The translations under genes and the position numbers were made by a program. DNA of 64,000 nucleotides from Macrothele yani. Its lineage: Eukaryota; Arthropoda; Arachnida; Araneae; Macrothelidae. Numbering within the stretch: position 1 is the stretch's first letter; each line of letters begins with the position of its first letter. Location of the stretch: assembly GCA_039090855.1 (NCBI GenBank), contig CM077025.1:100668489-100732488 (forward strand). The letters are read 5' to 3'. This document shows positions 10,320-21,994 of the stretch, one piece after another. Under the pieces are notes generated by a model. That model was not told the origin of the DNA. It did no database searches and was given only the letters and a program-made list of their open reading frames with translations.

Positions 10320-13300
10320 GTAGGGATGTAAGGTCAGGTGATGCGTAACATCACAGCCTCTCCTTGACAAATGTCAACCCCGCCTTCTCGTGGTGCATCC
10401 TGTTCCCACTAAAGGGGCTCTGACGACCGCCAATAGCGGTATAACTATACCATCGGGATTAGAGGAAATTCTATCCCACACTCACCAACCCGCTTGGCCA
10501 GCGTGGTGAGTTATGGCCAAACCCCTCCAAAATGATTCCACAACTTAAATCTTGGCCCTCAGTCACCGGCAGCTGGAATGTACCTGGCCAAGGCAGCGGC
10601 CAGTGCGACATGAAGGCAGAGGGTGCTAAGAATCCCCGGAGGACCGGACTAGGCTGCCATCTGATGCTGACCTTGGCTACGTATAATGGACGCTCCCTAT
10701 CTTCCGATTCAAGGCTTCTTGAATTGGAAGAGGAACTACAAATGATCAAGTGGGACATCGTGGGGCTAAGTGAGGTAAGGAGAAAAGGAGAAGATCTCAT
10801 CGAACTGAAAAGTGGACATCTCTTCTACTATCGTGGGACAGATACTGGCGGAACTAGTGGTGTTGGATTTATAATAAACAAGAAACTGAAGGATAAAGTT
10901 GTAGAAGTTGAAACTTCCTCTGACAGAGCTGCACGACTTGTTATCCAACTCTCGAAAAGATACCAGGCTCAGATTATTCAAACTTATGCACCCACCACAA
11001 GTCATCCTGAAGAAGAAATTGAAGAATTTTATGAGGAAATTTGTCATCTAAATAATAAAGGTAAGCAGCACTTGAAAATAATTATGGGAGATTTCAATGC
11101 AAAAATAGGGCAACGGCAACAGAATGAAACTTCAGTAGGTAAATTCGGTCACGGCAACAGAAACCAGCGTGGAAATACTCTCGTTGAGTTTGCAGAGGCA
11201 GAAGGGTTTTTCATCTTGAACTCCTTCTTCAAGAAAAAGCCACACAGGAAATGGACATGGAGACATCCAAATGGGACGACAAGTGAAATTGATTTTATTA
11301 TGTGTAACAAAAAATTCGTCATAGAAGACTGCAGTGTGCTAAACAAGTTCAACACAGGTAGTGACCATAGATTGGTGAGATGTAAGATGCACCTCAACAC
11401 TAAACTTGAACGTGGCAAGCTCATAAGACAAACAAAATCTATTGACATAACCAACCTTAAAAACACCATAATACCTTCAAGTTGGAACTGAAGAACAGTT
11501 TCTCTGCTTTAGAAGGCCTAACATCGGAAGAAGTGGACATCTCTGAAGTTAACAGAAAAGTAACCAAAGCTCTTATGGAAACAGCAACAAAATTAGCTGG
11601 GTCTAAGAACAAATTGCATGTGAACAAATTATCAGGAAAAACGAAAATGTTGATGCAAAAAAGAAGAGAGATGAGGACAACTAAAGAAGATGTGACTTCC
11701 AAAGTGGAATATATAGAGCTATGCAAGACAGTAAGAAAAAGTATCACTGAAGACGTAAGAAAATTCAACTGTGAACTAGTGAGGAAAGCAATTGAAAACA
11801 ACCAAAGCCTAAAGATAGCAAAGGGACTTCTCAGTAAGGGAAGAAAACAGATTATGGCACTGAGAAAAGAAGATGGTTCTGTAACAAGAAATAGAGGCGA
11901 AATTTTGACAAGAGTGAAAGATTTCTACTCCAAATTATATGAAAGGGATGATACATGTACTCCAGACATCATGAAAGGTACCAGTACCAGAGTTCTTCCA
12001 GTCCTTCCAGCTGAAGTTGCACAGCAATCAAGAACATGAAGCGTGGAAAAGCTCCAGGAGAAGATGGAATTTCTGTAGACATCATACAAGAAGCAAGTGG
12101 AGAAATCGAAACAGTACTCGCCCAAATTTTCACTCGATGCCTTAATGAAGGGAAAATTCCTGAGGATTGGAACAACGCTACAATGATCTTGCTACATAAA
12201 AAAGGTGACATTGAGGATCTCGGAAACTACAGACCTATCAGCCTCCTATCAGTAGTTTATAAAATCTTCACTAAAGTTCTTTCACACCGCTTGAAGGTAA
12301 CATTGGACATGGCTCAACCGAGAGACCAAGCTGGATTCAGGAGTGGCTACAGCACAATAGATCATATCCACGTACTGAGAGAACTAATTGAAAGAGCGAG
12401 GAAATATGAACTTCCATTGTGCATGGCTTTTATCGATTATGAAAAAGCCTTTGATTCGGTGAAACCATCAGCAGTTACAACGGCTCTGAAAACCTGCGGT
12501 ATTGAAGATGCATACATTAATATTATTAATAACATCTATGAAAATGCAAGTGCAAAGATTCGGCTGTTTGAAAATACAACACACATAAAAATTGGAAAGG
12601 GAGTGAGACAAGGTGACACCATATCTCCGAAGCTCTTTAATGCTACATTGGAGGGTGTTTTTCAGTCGCTGAGCTGGGAAAACAAAGGGATAAAGATTAA
12701 TGGAGATTATCTAACCCACCTTCGTTTTGCTGATGACGTAGTCATTTTTGCAACTACCCCATCAGAGCTGTAGAGTATGATCCAGGAACTTGCTGACAAG
12801 AGTAAAGAAGTGGGATTAAAAATGAACTTTCAGAAGACAAAAGTGATGTTCAATGCTTTTACAAGAAATGAAGATTTGTCGATTGATGGAGAAAAGCTGG
12901 AGATAACAGACACGTACGTTTATCTTGGACAGCAGATACAAGTGAGGGTCACATTGATGAAGAAATTAATCGGCGTACAAAACTTGCCTGGAGAGCTTTT
13001 GGAAGAAACAGCATAATTTTCAAGAGCAATATGCCATTATGTCTTAAAAGAAAAGTGTTTGATCAATGCATCCTTCCAGTGCTTACGTATGGTGCAGAGA
13101 CGTGGACCTTAACTAAAAGAGACATACAAAGGCTGCAGACAACTCAAAGTAACATTGAGAGGTGCATGCTTGGTGTAACCAGGAGAGATAAGGAGAGGAA
13201 CTCGTGGATCCTAAAAATGACAAGAGTGGAAGACATCATGATCAGAGTTAAATCCTTGAAATGGCAATGGGCTGGACATACTGCCAGAAGGACAGATCAT

Positions 13301-13512
13301 CGATGGACAGCCGAAATTTTAGATTGGATTCCAAGGGACAGGAAAAGACCCAGAAGAAGACCACATGGGAGGTGGGTGGATGAAATTCGAAAGTATGCAG
13401 GGGTGACATGGAGGAGACTGGCACAAGACAGACCGTTGTGGAGGAAACTTGGGGAGACCTTCGTCCAGCAGTGGATTGATAATGGTTGACAATGATGATG
13501 ATGATGATGATG
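10320..13512 (+). mobile_element. RTE-clade retrotransposon, near full length
   Basis: About 3.2 kb with a GC-richer 5' leader (10320-10660), one ancestral coding region, and a 3' end made of TTGACAATG followed by a GAT repeat. It lies head-to-tail with the truncated copy upstream. The right edge is immediately followed by the right arm of the 6.7-kb inverted repeat. A single polyprotein with an APE endonuclease and RT, no ORF1 requirement and a short 3' tail are typical of RTE elements. Confidence 0.85.
10532..13489 (+). pseudogene. RTE polyprotein (APE endonuclease + reverse transcriptase), four lesions
   Basis: The endonuclease (about 10670-11420) is open and keeps its key landmarks: TYNGRSL, GLSEVRRKG, QTYAPTTS, MGDFNAKIG, IDFIMC and GSDHRLVR. 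Frameshifts follow near 11480 and 12030. The RT runs in a third frame: LGNYRPISLL, AFIDYEKAFDSV, GVRQGDTISPKLF, LRFADDVVIF. An in-frame TAG stands at 12771-12773 where the sister copy has CAG. A missing base near 12945 (relative to the 9443 copy) shifts the frame again. The C-terminal domain is open to 13489 (GRWVDEIRKYAG, ending WIDNG). In the family, this protein nicks DNA and copies the element RNA. This copy is inactive but recently so. Confidence 0.88.
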
Positions 13513-13517
13513 TATAA

Positions 13518-13612
13518 GTAAAATGATTCGATTAGCAGGGTCGCTTCGTCCACGGTAAAATATAACAGGGTCGCTTCGCGCACGATTTCGAGATGGTCGC
13601 TTCGCGCACGAC
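13518..13612 (-). repeat. Right arm of the 6.7-kb inverted repeat
   Basis: TAAGTAAAATGATTCGATTAG followed by three copies of CAGGGTCGCTTCG-type motifs, the reverse complement of 6945-7047 in reverse order. It starts directly after the GAT tail of the RTE. Confidence 0.6.
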
Positions 13613-13791
13613 ACCGAAAGGGAAAGAAGCTTGGGATTTTTTCCAGGGAAGTGTAATGGGCTTTCAACACAAATATCCCGTGGTGACTCCTGCTTTTAAA
13701 CTAATCTGAGTCTAAGTGCCTTAGATGGGGGCTAACTCTGTTATAGATTCTAAGAAAATTAAGTTGAAAATATGTATTTTACATTATACAG

Positions 13792-13971
13792 TATAACGAA
13801 GTAAATTTCTCCGTCATTTTTATCCGCGCCAGGATTCGAACCCGGATCCCCTCATTCCGGAATAAGTCACTCTACCAGTTGAGCTACGCGGACGTTTTAT
13901 TCTGATTCCTATCTGCTTTTATGTCGTGTGCGTCCTTCTGGCAGGTACGTCACATCTCCTGGTACGTTACA
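13792..13971 (-). repeat. TRIM copy 1, 3' LTR with tRNA-like sequence (13823-13893)
   Basis: The 71-nt tRNA-like segment has complementary acceptor ends (TCCGCG with CGCGGA), an A-box-like TAGCTCAACTGGTAGAG, and a B box GGTTCGAATCC. The region where the anticodon loop should be is CTTATTCCGGAATGAG, which can fold as a longer hairpin with a CCGG loop rather than a 7-base anticodon loop. Confidence 0.8.
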
Positions 13972-14114
13972 TAATCTCCCCCTTATTTTTTTTTTTTTTT
14001 TTCGAAGTGCTGGAGAAGGGATTCTCTTATTGTTCCTATCTCGCGGTGTGGAAGTAACATCACACCATTGCGAGATTTTGAACGGTCGGGTCATCCGGAT
14101 AGTTCGGGCGCCAT

Positions 14115-14294
14115 TATAACGAGGTAAATTTCTCCGTCATTTTTATCCGCGCCAGGATTCGAACCCGGATCCCCTCATTCCGGAATAAGTCACTCTACCA
14201 GTTGAGCTACGCGGACGTTTTATTCTGATTCCTATCTGCCTTTATGTCGTGTGCGTCCTTCTGGCAGGTTCGTCACATCTCCTGGTACTTTACA
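14115..14294 (-). repeat. TRIM copy 1, 5' LTR with tRNA-like sequence (14146-14216)
   Basis: Same organisation as the 3' LTR; A and B boxes are identical to it. The terminal TATA of the LTR is followed by the primer-binding site after one base. Confidence 0.8.
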
Positions 14295-14352
14295 ACAGAT
14301 TTAACCCGATTCGTGCGGGACGGCAAGGAGAAGTCCATGAGGTACGGCTACC

Positions 14353-15060
14353 CCAGTGGCGGTTCTAGACAAAAAAGTTTTTTTTTTTGGGGGGGGGGGT
14401 GTCACAATTCATTTGGGGGCACTGCTTAGAATAGAACAGCCACTGGGCTCCCTCTGTCACCTTAATTTAAAAAATTAGCGGCACATCCCCGTGTTATCTC
14501 TATGTATGAGATACAATTGCACTATGAAAAGTATTACTGTTTGTACAGGTTTTCCAAACTGCATCGGAGTTTGGACATTCAATATCACATTAAACGGACG
14601 GAAAGCAGTTGGCAGTGGTGGCTCGTAATCGTAGTAACGATAAAATAGCCCCAAGAGAATCTTCAACTATGTGAATGACATCCTTATCTTGCAACGTATA
14701 TATAATTTGCGCCTTAATTTGTGAGCAGCTAACATCCCCAGAACACTTTGAGAAAGAAATGGAAATTTTAAGCTGCTGAAACTGGTGAAGCACATTATAA
14801 GCAAAATCTGTTAGTGGAGAAATAGCAAAGTATGGCGCGAAAAAACTATCAGAAACTGATGCAAAAATTTGAATTTTAATGAGATTGTGAGCAATGATTT
14901 TTGCGCTTTCTTTTGAGCTCCTCTCGGGGCAGCCTGTGCTGACCCTATTTACGCCTTTGCTTTTAATATCTGGATCCAGAACCCGACATAAACATGAAAA
15001 GCCCCTAAGTCTTTACAGTTTACGAAACCACATAGAAAGTCTTCTTCGACACAATGCGTT
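14353..15060 (-). pseudogene. hAT-like transposase remnant (weak)
   Basis: A hAT-type end, CAGTGGCGGTTCTAG, is present at 14353. On the minus strand, 14793 to 14475 reads in two frames as a segment with RATTANCFPSV and QLYLIHRD, resembling the C-terminal dimerisation region of hAT transposases (pattern ATTA-C-R-S ... N-HRD). The rest is unreadable. This is a family resemblance only. Confidence 0.35.
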
Positions 15061-15834
15061 TTTGAAGAAATCTTGAAGCTCTCTAAAAACGGGGCACGAG
15101 TACTTGGGCTCTGTAGACCCGATCATACATTATACCCTGTTTAGAGGTGAAACTAAACGTAGAAAAAAATACTCAGTTTATAAAAAAACGTACATTTCTT
15201 CAGGAACCGCAATTAAGGTCTGTTGGTAAACGTCGGATGTTCTGTACCACCTTCCTTCATGTTGCTGCTCACGCGAACGGGTTGTTACCCATTTGGCATA
15301 TCCAACGTTGCATTCAGAGAGTTTTTTCCGGAGAGGGCAATCACAAATTTGGAGGGGGGGGTGCTGAAACTTGTTGACGGATTTATATACATATAATCAC
15401 AATTTTGTTATTTATATATACAATAACAGGTGCAAAAATTTTAGATATAGTATAAAAATTTTCTTATGCTCGTATATCGCAAATGCGAATTCTAAGTATC
15501 TGCACGTACAACAAATGATTAAAAATGTAAAAATGTTATACCTTTGCTTTAATTCAGTAACGCACCACAGATTTCATCATGGGGTGGTGTAAAATATTGA
15601 AGATAGATGATAGTAAGATAACGCTGTGCCGGAGAAAATCCCCCCTAAACATTAGGAGTGGTAAAAATGTCTTCGCTTTACGACAAGCTTGTTTCTTATT
15701 ATTAAGGAATAATTACAGTGTTACCTGAAAACGTATGGTGTAAACCATTACTCTGCCTTTTGATTTCAGTCCCTTTAGATTATTTAGATTTGCACATAGT
15801 AAAACAAACAAAAATTAACTAACCGTTTGTGTGT
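15061..15834. other. No gene recognised
   Basis: AT-rich DNA with a short G run near 15354. I find no terminal repeats, coding motifs or RNA genes. Confidence 0.5.
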
Positions 15835-16340
15835 GTTTGAGGTGCCTTGTTTTTTTTCACAGAGCGTAAATCACCCACCGTCAGGGAAAAAAAACCTTTT
15901 TATGGAAAAAATTTCTCATAATTTTCTATTGTTAAAAATTAGTTAGCAAATACTTTCTTTTATTAGAAACACTAGCATCACGTTTGAGGTGCGAAGTGCC
16001 TTGTTGTTTGACAGTTTGAAGTGCCTTGTTTTTTCTCACAGAGCGTAAATCACCCACCGTCAGGGAAAAAAACCTTTTTATGGAAAAAATTTCTCATAAT
16101 TTGCTATTGTTAAAAATTAGTTAGCAAATACTTTCTTTTATTAGAAACACTAGCATCACGTTTGAGGTGCGAGGTGCCTTGTTGTTTGACAGTTTGAAGT
16201 GCCGTGTTTTTTCTCACAGAGCGTAAATCACCCACCGTCAGGGAAAAAAACCTTTTTATGGGAAAAATTTCTCATAATTTGCTATTGTTAAAAATTAGTT
16301 AGCAAATACTTTCTTTTATTAGAAACACTAGCATCACGTT
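15835..16340. repeat. Three-copy tandem repeat, unit 178-179 bp
   Basis: Three consecutive copies of a unit containing AGAGCGTAAATCACCCACCG (at 15861, 16040 and 16218), followed by an AT-rich part with TTAGTTAGCAAATACTTTC. The copies differ at only a few positions, so the duplication is recent. Confidence 0.9.
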
Positions 16341-17030
16341 AGCTACACTGAGGCTTAACCGCATACATGAAAAGTTGCCATCCAGAAGACTGAAATAAAG
16401 CAGCTTCCAAAATATGATGTTGCATTGCAGTGCAAACATCTCTCTCTACTCTGTGGAACTGGGTTTTTATTACGGAAGTAGTCTGAGCTGCTAGTGCGTG
16501 AAAATTTGCCCTTTCAGCGAGGACTGTTTAAGGTTTTATTGAAGGATGATAAAAATTTCAGACTGAAGTCCATGCGGATGCTTTTTTTAAATTATTATTA
16601 TAATATTTTCCCTCATTTTCTTAAGTTTTTCCTTTTAATTAATTTCTACAAATATTCAGCTATAAACGAAAACAATTAGATTAAATATAAGGGGAGATCG
16701 TCCAAAAACCTACGGCGGGGGTGGTGGTCATGGATTTCCGGGGAGGGGCTAAGCACCCCCAAAAAGATGCCTGAATACATCACAGGGCATATCACTCCTG
16801 CACATACATTTTAATAGTCACGCATCTTCAAATAATCTGTGTGCTTCAAATATCTCAATCCCTTCTCGCCAGCGAAATGAGAAACAACCCAAGAGCGGCC
16901 TGGCGGCAGAAGGGATGGTAAAATACATGTGACCGAGTTTTGTAGAACATTCCGTGAACTAGAAATAGTAGAATGAGACTCTTCGAATAGCGAACGAAAG
17001 GTGCATGCTATGAGATTCAATAAATAAAAA
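16341..17030. other. No gene recognised
   Basis: AT-rich sequence; the small open frame at 16494-16679 has no recognisable motif. It ends where the truncated Tc1-C begins. Confidence 0.45.
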
Positions 17031-17714
17031 GTGCAAAGATTAGCATGGGCACGAGAACATCGCCACTGGACCCAACACATGTGGGAAAATGTTGCCTGGA
17101 CTGATGAGTCGAGATTCACGTTGGTACATGCGGATGGCAGGATACGAGTACGGCGCAAACCACATGAAGCGATGGATCCTTCTTGCCAGCAGGGTACTCT
17201 TCAAGCTGGTGGGGGTGGCATTTTCGTCTGGGGACTGTTTACGTGGACTGAAATGGGACCCTTGTTACGTGTTACATCGTCCCTCACAGGTTAACGTTAC
17301 CAGGATATCCTGGACGACCATTTGCTCCCGTTTGTGCGTCTTCAACATCCCACTGAGTACCTCATCCTGCAACAAGACAATACACTGTGCCATAGCTCCC
17401 GAATTGTATATCCAAATGGTTGGATGAACACTCCACCGACGTGACTTCGCTTCCTTGGCCAGCTAGGTCACCTGAACTCAATCCAATCGAGCATATCTGG
17501 GATGCCATCGAGAGAGATGCTCGAGGCTCTGACCCCCTACATCAAATCTTCGTGAACTGTGGGAGCTTGTTCAAGGGTCGTGGATCCGTATGGCTTCCCA
17601 ACGCTTCCAGTTTCTTGTCGAGTCCATGCCGAGACGAATCGCCGCTGTCATCAGGGCGAAAGGTGGTGCTACACGTTACTAGACAGGTATCTCTAATTCA
17701 ATTGCTCTTCAGTG
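17031..17714 (+). pseudogene. Tc1-like family C, copy 1: 3' half of transposase and right terminal repeat
   Basis: The catalytic core is recognisable across several frames: WTDESRFTLVHADG (first D), LILQQDNTLCH (second D) and SPELNPIEHIWDAIE (E). The right terminal repeat CTAATTCAATTGCTCTTCAGTG ends at 17714. The N-terminal half is absent. It differs from copy 2 (54809-56010) in keeping the second aspartate. The terminal repeat abuts the next element directly. Confidence 0.8.
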
Positions 17715-18450
17715 TGTGCTGCAGCTTTGTCCGTCCGTCCGTCTGTCTGTCCGTTGGCACGATAACATGCGTAAAAATGGTTCGATTTCAATGAAATTTT
17801 ATTATGTGGTAGGGGACCACTGGGGACGAACCCTATTGTAAATGGGAGAAATGGGGTCAAAGGTCAGGACATAGAAGAGGTATCCATTCCATTGCCCTTA
17901 TGAGTCATAACTCGCGTAAAAAAGGTTCGATTTCGATGAAATTTCAGTATGTGGTAGGGGACCACCAGGAGACGAACCCTATTGAAAATGGGCGAAATGG
18001 GGTCTAAGGTCAGGACATAGGAGCTGGATGCATTCCATCGCCCTTATGCGTCATAACTTGTGTAAAAATGCTTCGATTGCGACAAAACTTTATCTTGTTG
18101 TTCCGGAGGTATAGTGAACCGGTTCTGTTGAATATCAGCGAAATGGGGTCAAAGGTCATGGCACAGAAGAAAGATTTATTCCACAGCCATTATTCTCATA
18201 ACTTGCGTAAAAATGCTTCTATTGCGACAAAACTTTAGTATGTTATTCCTGAAGTATACTGAACCAGTTCTATTGAATATGATCGAAATGGTGTCAAAGG
18301 TCAGGACACAGGAGCAAGATTTATTCCAGAGTTATTATCCTCATAACTGGAGTAATAACTTGAATAATGGTTTCTGGTATGTTGGAAAGAGTTTCGTAAT
18401 CAATGCATTGCATGATATTACTAACTTGTTTATTAAAATCTCTGCGAATT
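17715..18450 (-). mobile_element. 143-bp-repeat element H, copy 2 (inverted)
   Basis: The reverse complement of the element at 24465-26580. The head, on the minus strand from about 18440, has CAAGTTAGTAATATCATGCA. Two head-type units follow (with a TACTTCAGGAATAAC-like segment) and then two tail-type units (with CCCCTACCACATA). The array ends in ATCGTGCCAACGGACAGACAG. Units are about 143 bp and each contains a GACCTTTGACCCCATTTCG-like block. Non-coding. Confidence 0.7.
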
Positions 18451-19333
18451 ATATCAGATTAGGTGGCATCATCCTTACTTATGTATAGCATCTTTGCAGT
18501 AAAATTCAGATCTTGTATTAAGACGAGTTCCAGATATAATAATTTTGTAAAGATTTCTGATGGCATAAATCTAAAGCTGTTCATCTTTCCACCTCTTTTG
18601 ACACCACTGTTTGTATCTTCCAAATTCTGACGCAGTGACGGAACAGCCTTCCTTAACGACGATGGTCAGCTTATTTGTTACAAATTTTATTGAAATAATT
18701 GCGTTAAATTTTGTTAACACATTATGAGTTTAAGAACTCCGTACATGTCATCGTTTATTACAATTTATCATGCTGGAATCATATTATAATGGGATGAATA
18801 AGTTTTGCTTTGCCATTTTTCTCGTCCCCAGTCAGTTGCTTTTCATCTCTTCACATGACTGGGTTTCTTAATGTTCAGATTTTAAGAACTTGGAGAATGC
18901 ACTGGAAATGAAGAAAGTTCTCCAGTCTCAATTACATTATGATACGGCATTCGAAAAGAAGGCAGCAACGTCCGCTTTCAGAAATAAGAATTCACCGAAT
19001 GTTACGGTGAAGTTCCTGCGACCTGCGAACTTTCATGAGGAAAAAAAAAGCGTCTTTGATTTCGCTAGTCAATCATCTCATACTTTGCTCGAGTTGCCAA
19101 CTGAGCGTGGAGAGCATCTACTTAGCCGCAATAACCTATTTAAATGCATCGAGTCTTTCTGAGAATGTTTTTACGGTTACTGTAGCAAAATATTTCATTT
19201 TTAACATGAACGTACCTTTCAAAAACATTATTTACTCAACTTCAGAAGCCGGATAACTAGGGTGCTTCCGCCGAGTTTAAGGGCGAGTCCAAAACCAAAG
19301 TTAGCAAAATTTACACCCGCATTCGTGGAAACA
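18451..19333. other. No recognised gene; one unassigned small open frame
   Basis: A 90-codon frame (18890-19162, plus) has a mixed composition and no motif I recognise. It could be chance. Nothing else is visible. Confidence 0.35.
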
Positions 19334-20534
19334 TACACTATATTGACAAAAGTCACCGTACACCCCTTCAAAAGCAAATGAAAGGATCCGCTGCGTTGTT
19401 AAGATGCGCGGTACAGCTGCAAACGGTATAAAAACAAGCCTGCAGCTAACCGCGATCATATCGCACTGTGAGTTTGAGTAAAAATGTCGCAGCGGGAGAG
19501 AACTGACTTTGAGAAAGGAAAGATTGTGGAGTGTTATATTAGTGGGTTGTCCATAAGAGAAACCGGGGGCGTTTAAACATACCTTAGTCAACTGTTTTGG
19601 ATGTACTGATAAGTGGAAAACACAAGGCGTTCGTGAAGGAGCAAAACGTACTGGCAGACCAAAGAAACCCAGTGTTATAGGACGTCGAAGCCTCAGGAGA
19701 GTCGTTTCAGCTAATCGACGGAGTAGTGCACAAGACCTCAGTGTACAGGTGAGTAAAAATGCTGGAACCTCGGTATGTACACGTAACATTCGCAGACAAC
19801 TTCATTCCATGGGTTACCGTGGTCGTGCGGCTGCTCATAAGCCTTTCATCTCCAACTCGGAATGCTACTCATCGTTTAGCATGGTGTAAAGAACATTTAT
19901 CGTGCACCGTAGATCAATGTAAACGGGTCCTATGACTGATGAATCCAGATACATGATCCATCAGTCTGATGGCCGTGTGTGGGTATGGCGGTAGACGGGG
20001 GAACGCTATTTACCACAATGGTCAAGTTTGGAGCTGGCAGGGTACTCGTGTGGGGATGTTTTTCGTGGTATGATCCCGGCCCGTAGGTCTACCTCAATAT
20101 TCTGGACAATCATGCCATACCAACTCTGTGGCAATACTATTGAACCGATCCTTGTTGGTACCAGCAGGATAATGCACCGAGCCATAAAGCAAGGGCTGTT
20201 ACGGTGTGGTTTGACGATAATTCCGTATCGTGTGTGGACTGGCCAGCACAGAACCCTGATCTTAATCCCACAGAGCACCTATGGAATGAATTAGGGAGCC
20301 GCATAAGAAGTTTGGAACCAAGGCCTACTACTAAGCAACAGTAAGAGAAACATTATGCACTGAATGGAAGCGCATACCTATCGCTGTGTTCCAACACCTT
20401 GTCGAAAGCATGTCTCAAAGTGTCAGTGCATGCCTTAAGGCCAAAGGTGGACCGACACCGTACTAATGTTTGTCAATAAATGCTATGTTGTGTTTCTCTG
20501 CTAGGTGTCCGGTGACTTTTGTCAATATAGTGTA
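19334..20534 (+). mobile_element. Tc1-like family A, copy 2, full-length but dead
   Basis: Terminal repeats CACTATATTGACAAAAGT at 19336 and its complement ending 20532, with TA at 19334-19335 and 20533-20534; total 1,201 bp. The transposase, from an ATG near 19484 (MSQRERTDFEKGKIVE), is riddled with stops and frameshifts. The core regions QQDNAPSH and DWPAQNPDLNPTEHLWNE remain readable. The intact termini mean it could still be mobilised by a related transposase. Confidence 0.85.
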
Positions 20535-21675
20535 TAGTTTGTAGTTTAACACAGAGCCCCCCCCCACCCGATTCTGAGTCGTAGCTGTGACCCTTCTCAT
20601 GAGACTGAGCAGTTTGGCAAAATGAGATGATCAACCAGGACCGTCTGGACCATCGGGTTATCCGGGACGGCACAGTTTAGGATATAAAAACAAAATCCTT
20701 TTCGGTAGAATTTTTTTTATTTATTAATATTATTATTTTAAGTTTGGGGCGCGAAGCTCTTAAAAAGATATGTTTCCTATGTATTTTTTTTAGTTACCAA
20801 TCCCATCCCCCCACACACACTTTCAAATAGGTGACCACCCTTCGTCTTACTGGCACTGTGTGATTTGTAGATTTCAAACAATTATTGTAGCGATCTTTAA
20901 TATTCCGCATTCATGAAATAGCAAATTAAATTTGATTCTTTTGGAGCTCCTTGCTTTTATATGTTCAACAATGTGTGTAAACTAGATACTTAAATTTAAA
21001 GTAACAAAAAGAACGACTTCAAAGTTGTTTTGGGGCTATATGTATATGGAGGCTAATTGTTCAGGGACTGATCTAAAAATAACACTGCAAATTAAAATAA
21101 AAAAGTATTTTTCTTATATGAGCGTGTATAAAAGTAAAAAAAAAAAAAATCACTAATCTGTCAGTTACAACGCTTTGCATAAAAAAAACCCCCACTAAAA
21201 CCTGTATCATGGGGGAAAATGTTTAGAAGAATTTATCTTAGCGGGATCTTTATTATTCGCTACGCAGTAGTTAGCTTTTTGTAATTTTGTGAGGAAGTTT
21301 GATACCATCTATCTCCCCAGAAAGAAAATCATAGATTCTAACACTTTTTGTTATTTCTCTGTTCGAACGTTCAATCCATATATTTTTCTTAAACTTAAGC
21401 AAATACTTCTTTGAGATAATAATTTTTTTCTTTATGATAGTTTTCGTGTGTGTTCTTTACGGATAGCATTTTGCATGTAACGACTTTATTAAAATATGGG
21501 ATTTATTTTCTGGAATCCACAATGAAATTTTGCTCTGGGCCCCGCTATTTAATTTCGTCCCGCGCCCCTCAAATGTTCTATTCGGTCCAATGATCAACGG
21601 ACAAAGGTGAAACATAAAGTGAAAAATAATAAAATGAAAATATGAAATAAAGTGAAAATATGTTGAATAAAGTGA
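20535..21675. other. No gene recognised
   Basis: AT-rich, with C runs near 20556 and 20808 and A runs near 21138. GGGGCGCGAAGCTC (20746) and CGTCCCGCGCCCC (21556) hint at decayed DNA-transposon ends, but I cannot pair them. Confidence 0.35.
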
Positions 21676-21994
21676 AAATATGTTGACTTATGAGAAGTAT
21701 CTTGAAGATAACACTGAAGATAACACACATCGCTTCAAGATAACACTGGATATGACTCAATCGGGAGAAAAGGCTGAATTCAGGAGTGGCTACAGCACTA
21801 TAGATTATATCCATATACTAAGAGAACTAATTGAAAGAACAAGAGAATATGAATTCCGATTATGCATGGTTTTTATCGATTACGAAAAGGCTTTTGATTC
21901 CGTGAAACCATCAGCAGCTGCAGTGGCTTTGAAATCCTGCGGTATTGAAGATGCATATATTAACATTCTTAATAGCATCTACGTAAATCCAACG

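Larger units (their letters stand above)
13792..14294 (-). mobile_element. TRIM copy 1: miniature LTR retrotransposon with tRNA-like sequence in each LTR
   Basis: Read on the minus strand: a 180-bp 5' LTR (14294 to 14115), a primer-binding site TGGCGCCCGAAC (14113 to 14102), about 140 bp of non-coding interior, a purine tract AAGGGGGAGA, and a 180-bp 3' LTR (13971 to 13792). The LTRs differ at about 4 of 180 positions. Both flanks carry ACAG (13788-13791 and 14295-14298), a 4-bp target duplication. The primer-binding site matches the 3' end of a Lys-type tRNA. No protein can be encoded, so it must use proteins from another LTR retrotransposon. The diagnostic order LTR-PBS-purine tract-LTR excludes a plain tandem tRNA or SINE. 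Confidence 0.85.

Noticed and set aside
10366..10460. Self-cleaving ribozyme at the RTE 5' end
   Set aside because: Such ribozymes exist in some RTE elements, and CTCTGACGACC is suggestive, but I could not draw a convincing fold by eye.
13823..14216. Two functional tRNA genes in tandem (likewise at 35190 and 35613)
   Set aside because: The sequences sit at identical positions within direct repeats that have a primer-binding site and a purine tract between them, and the anticodon loop is not canonical. They are LTR components, not cellular tRNA genes.
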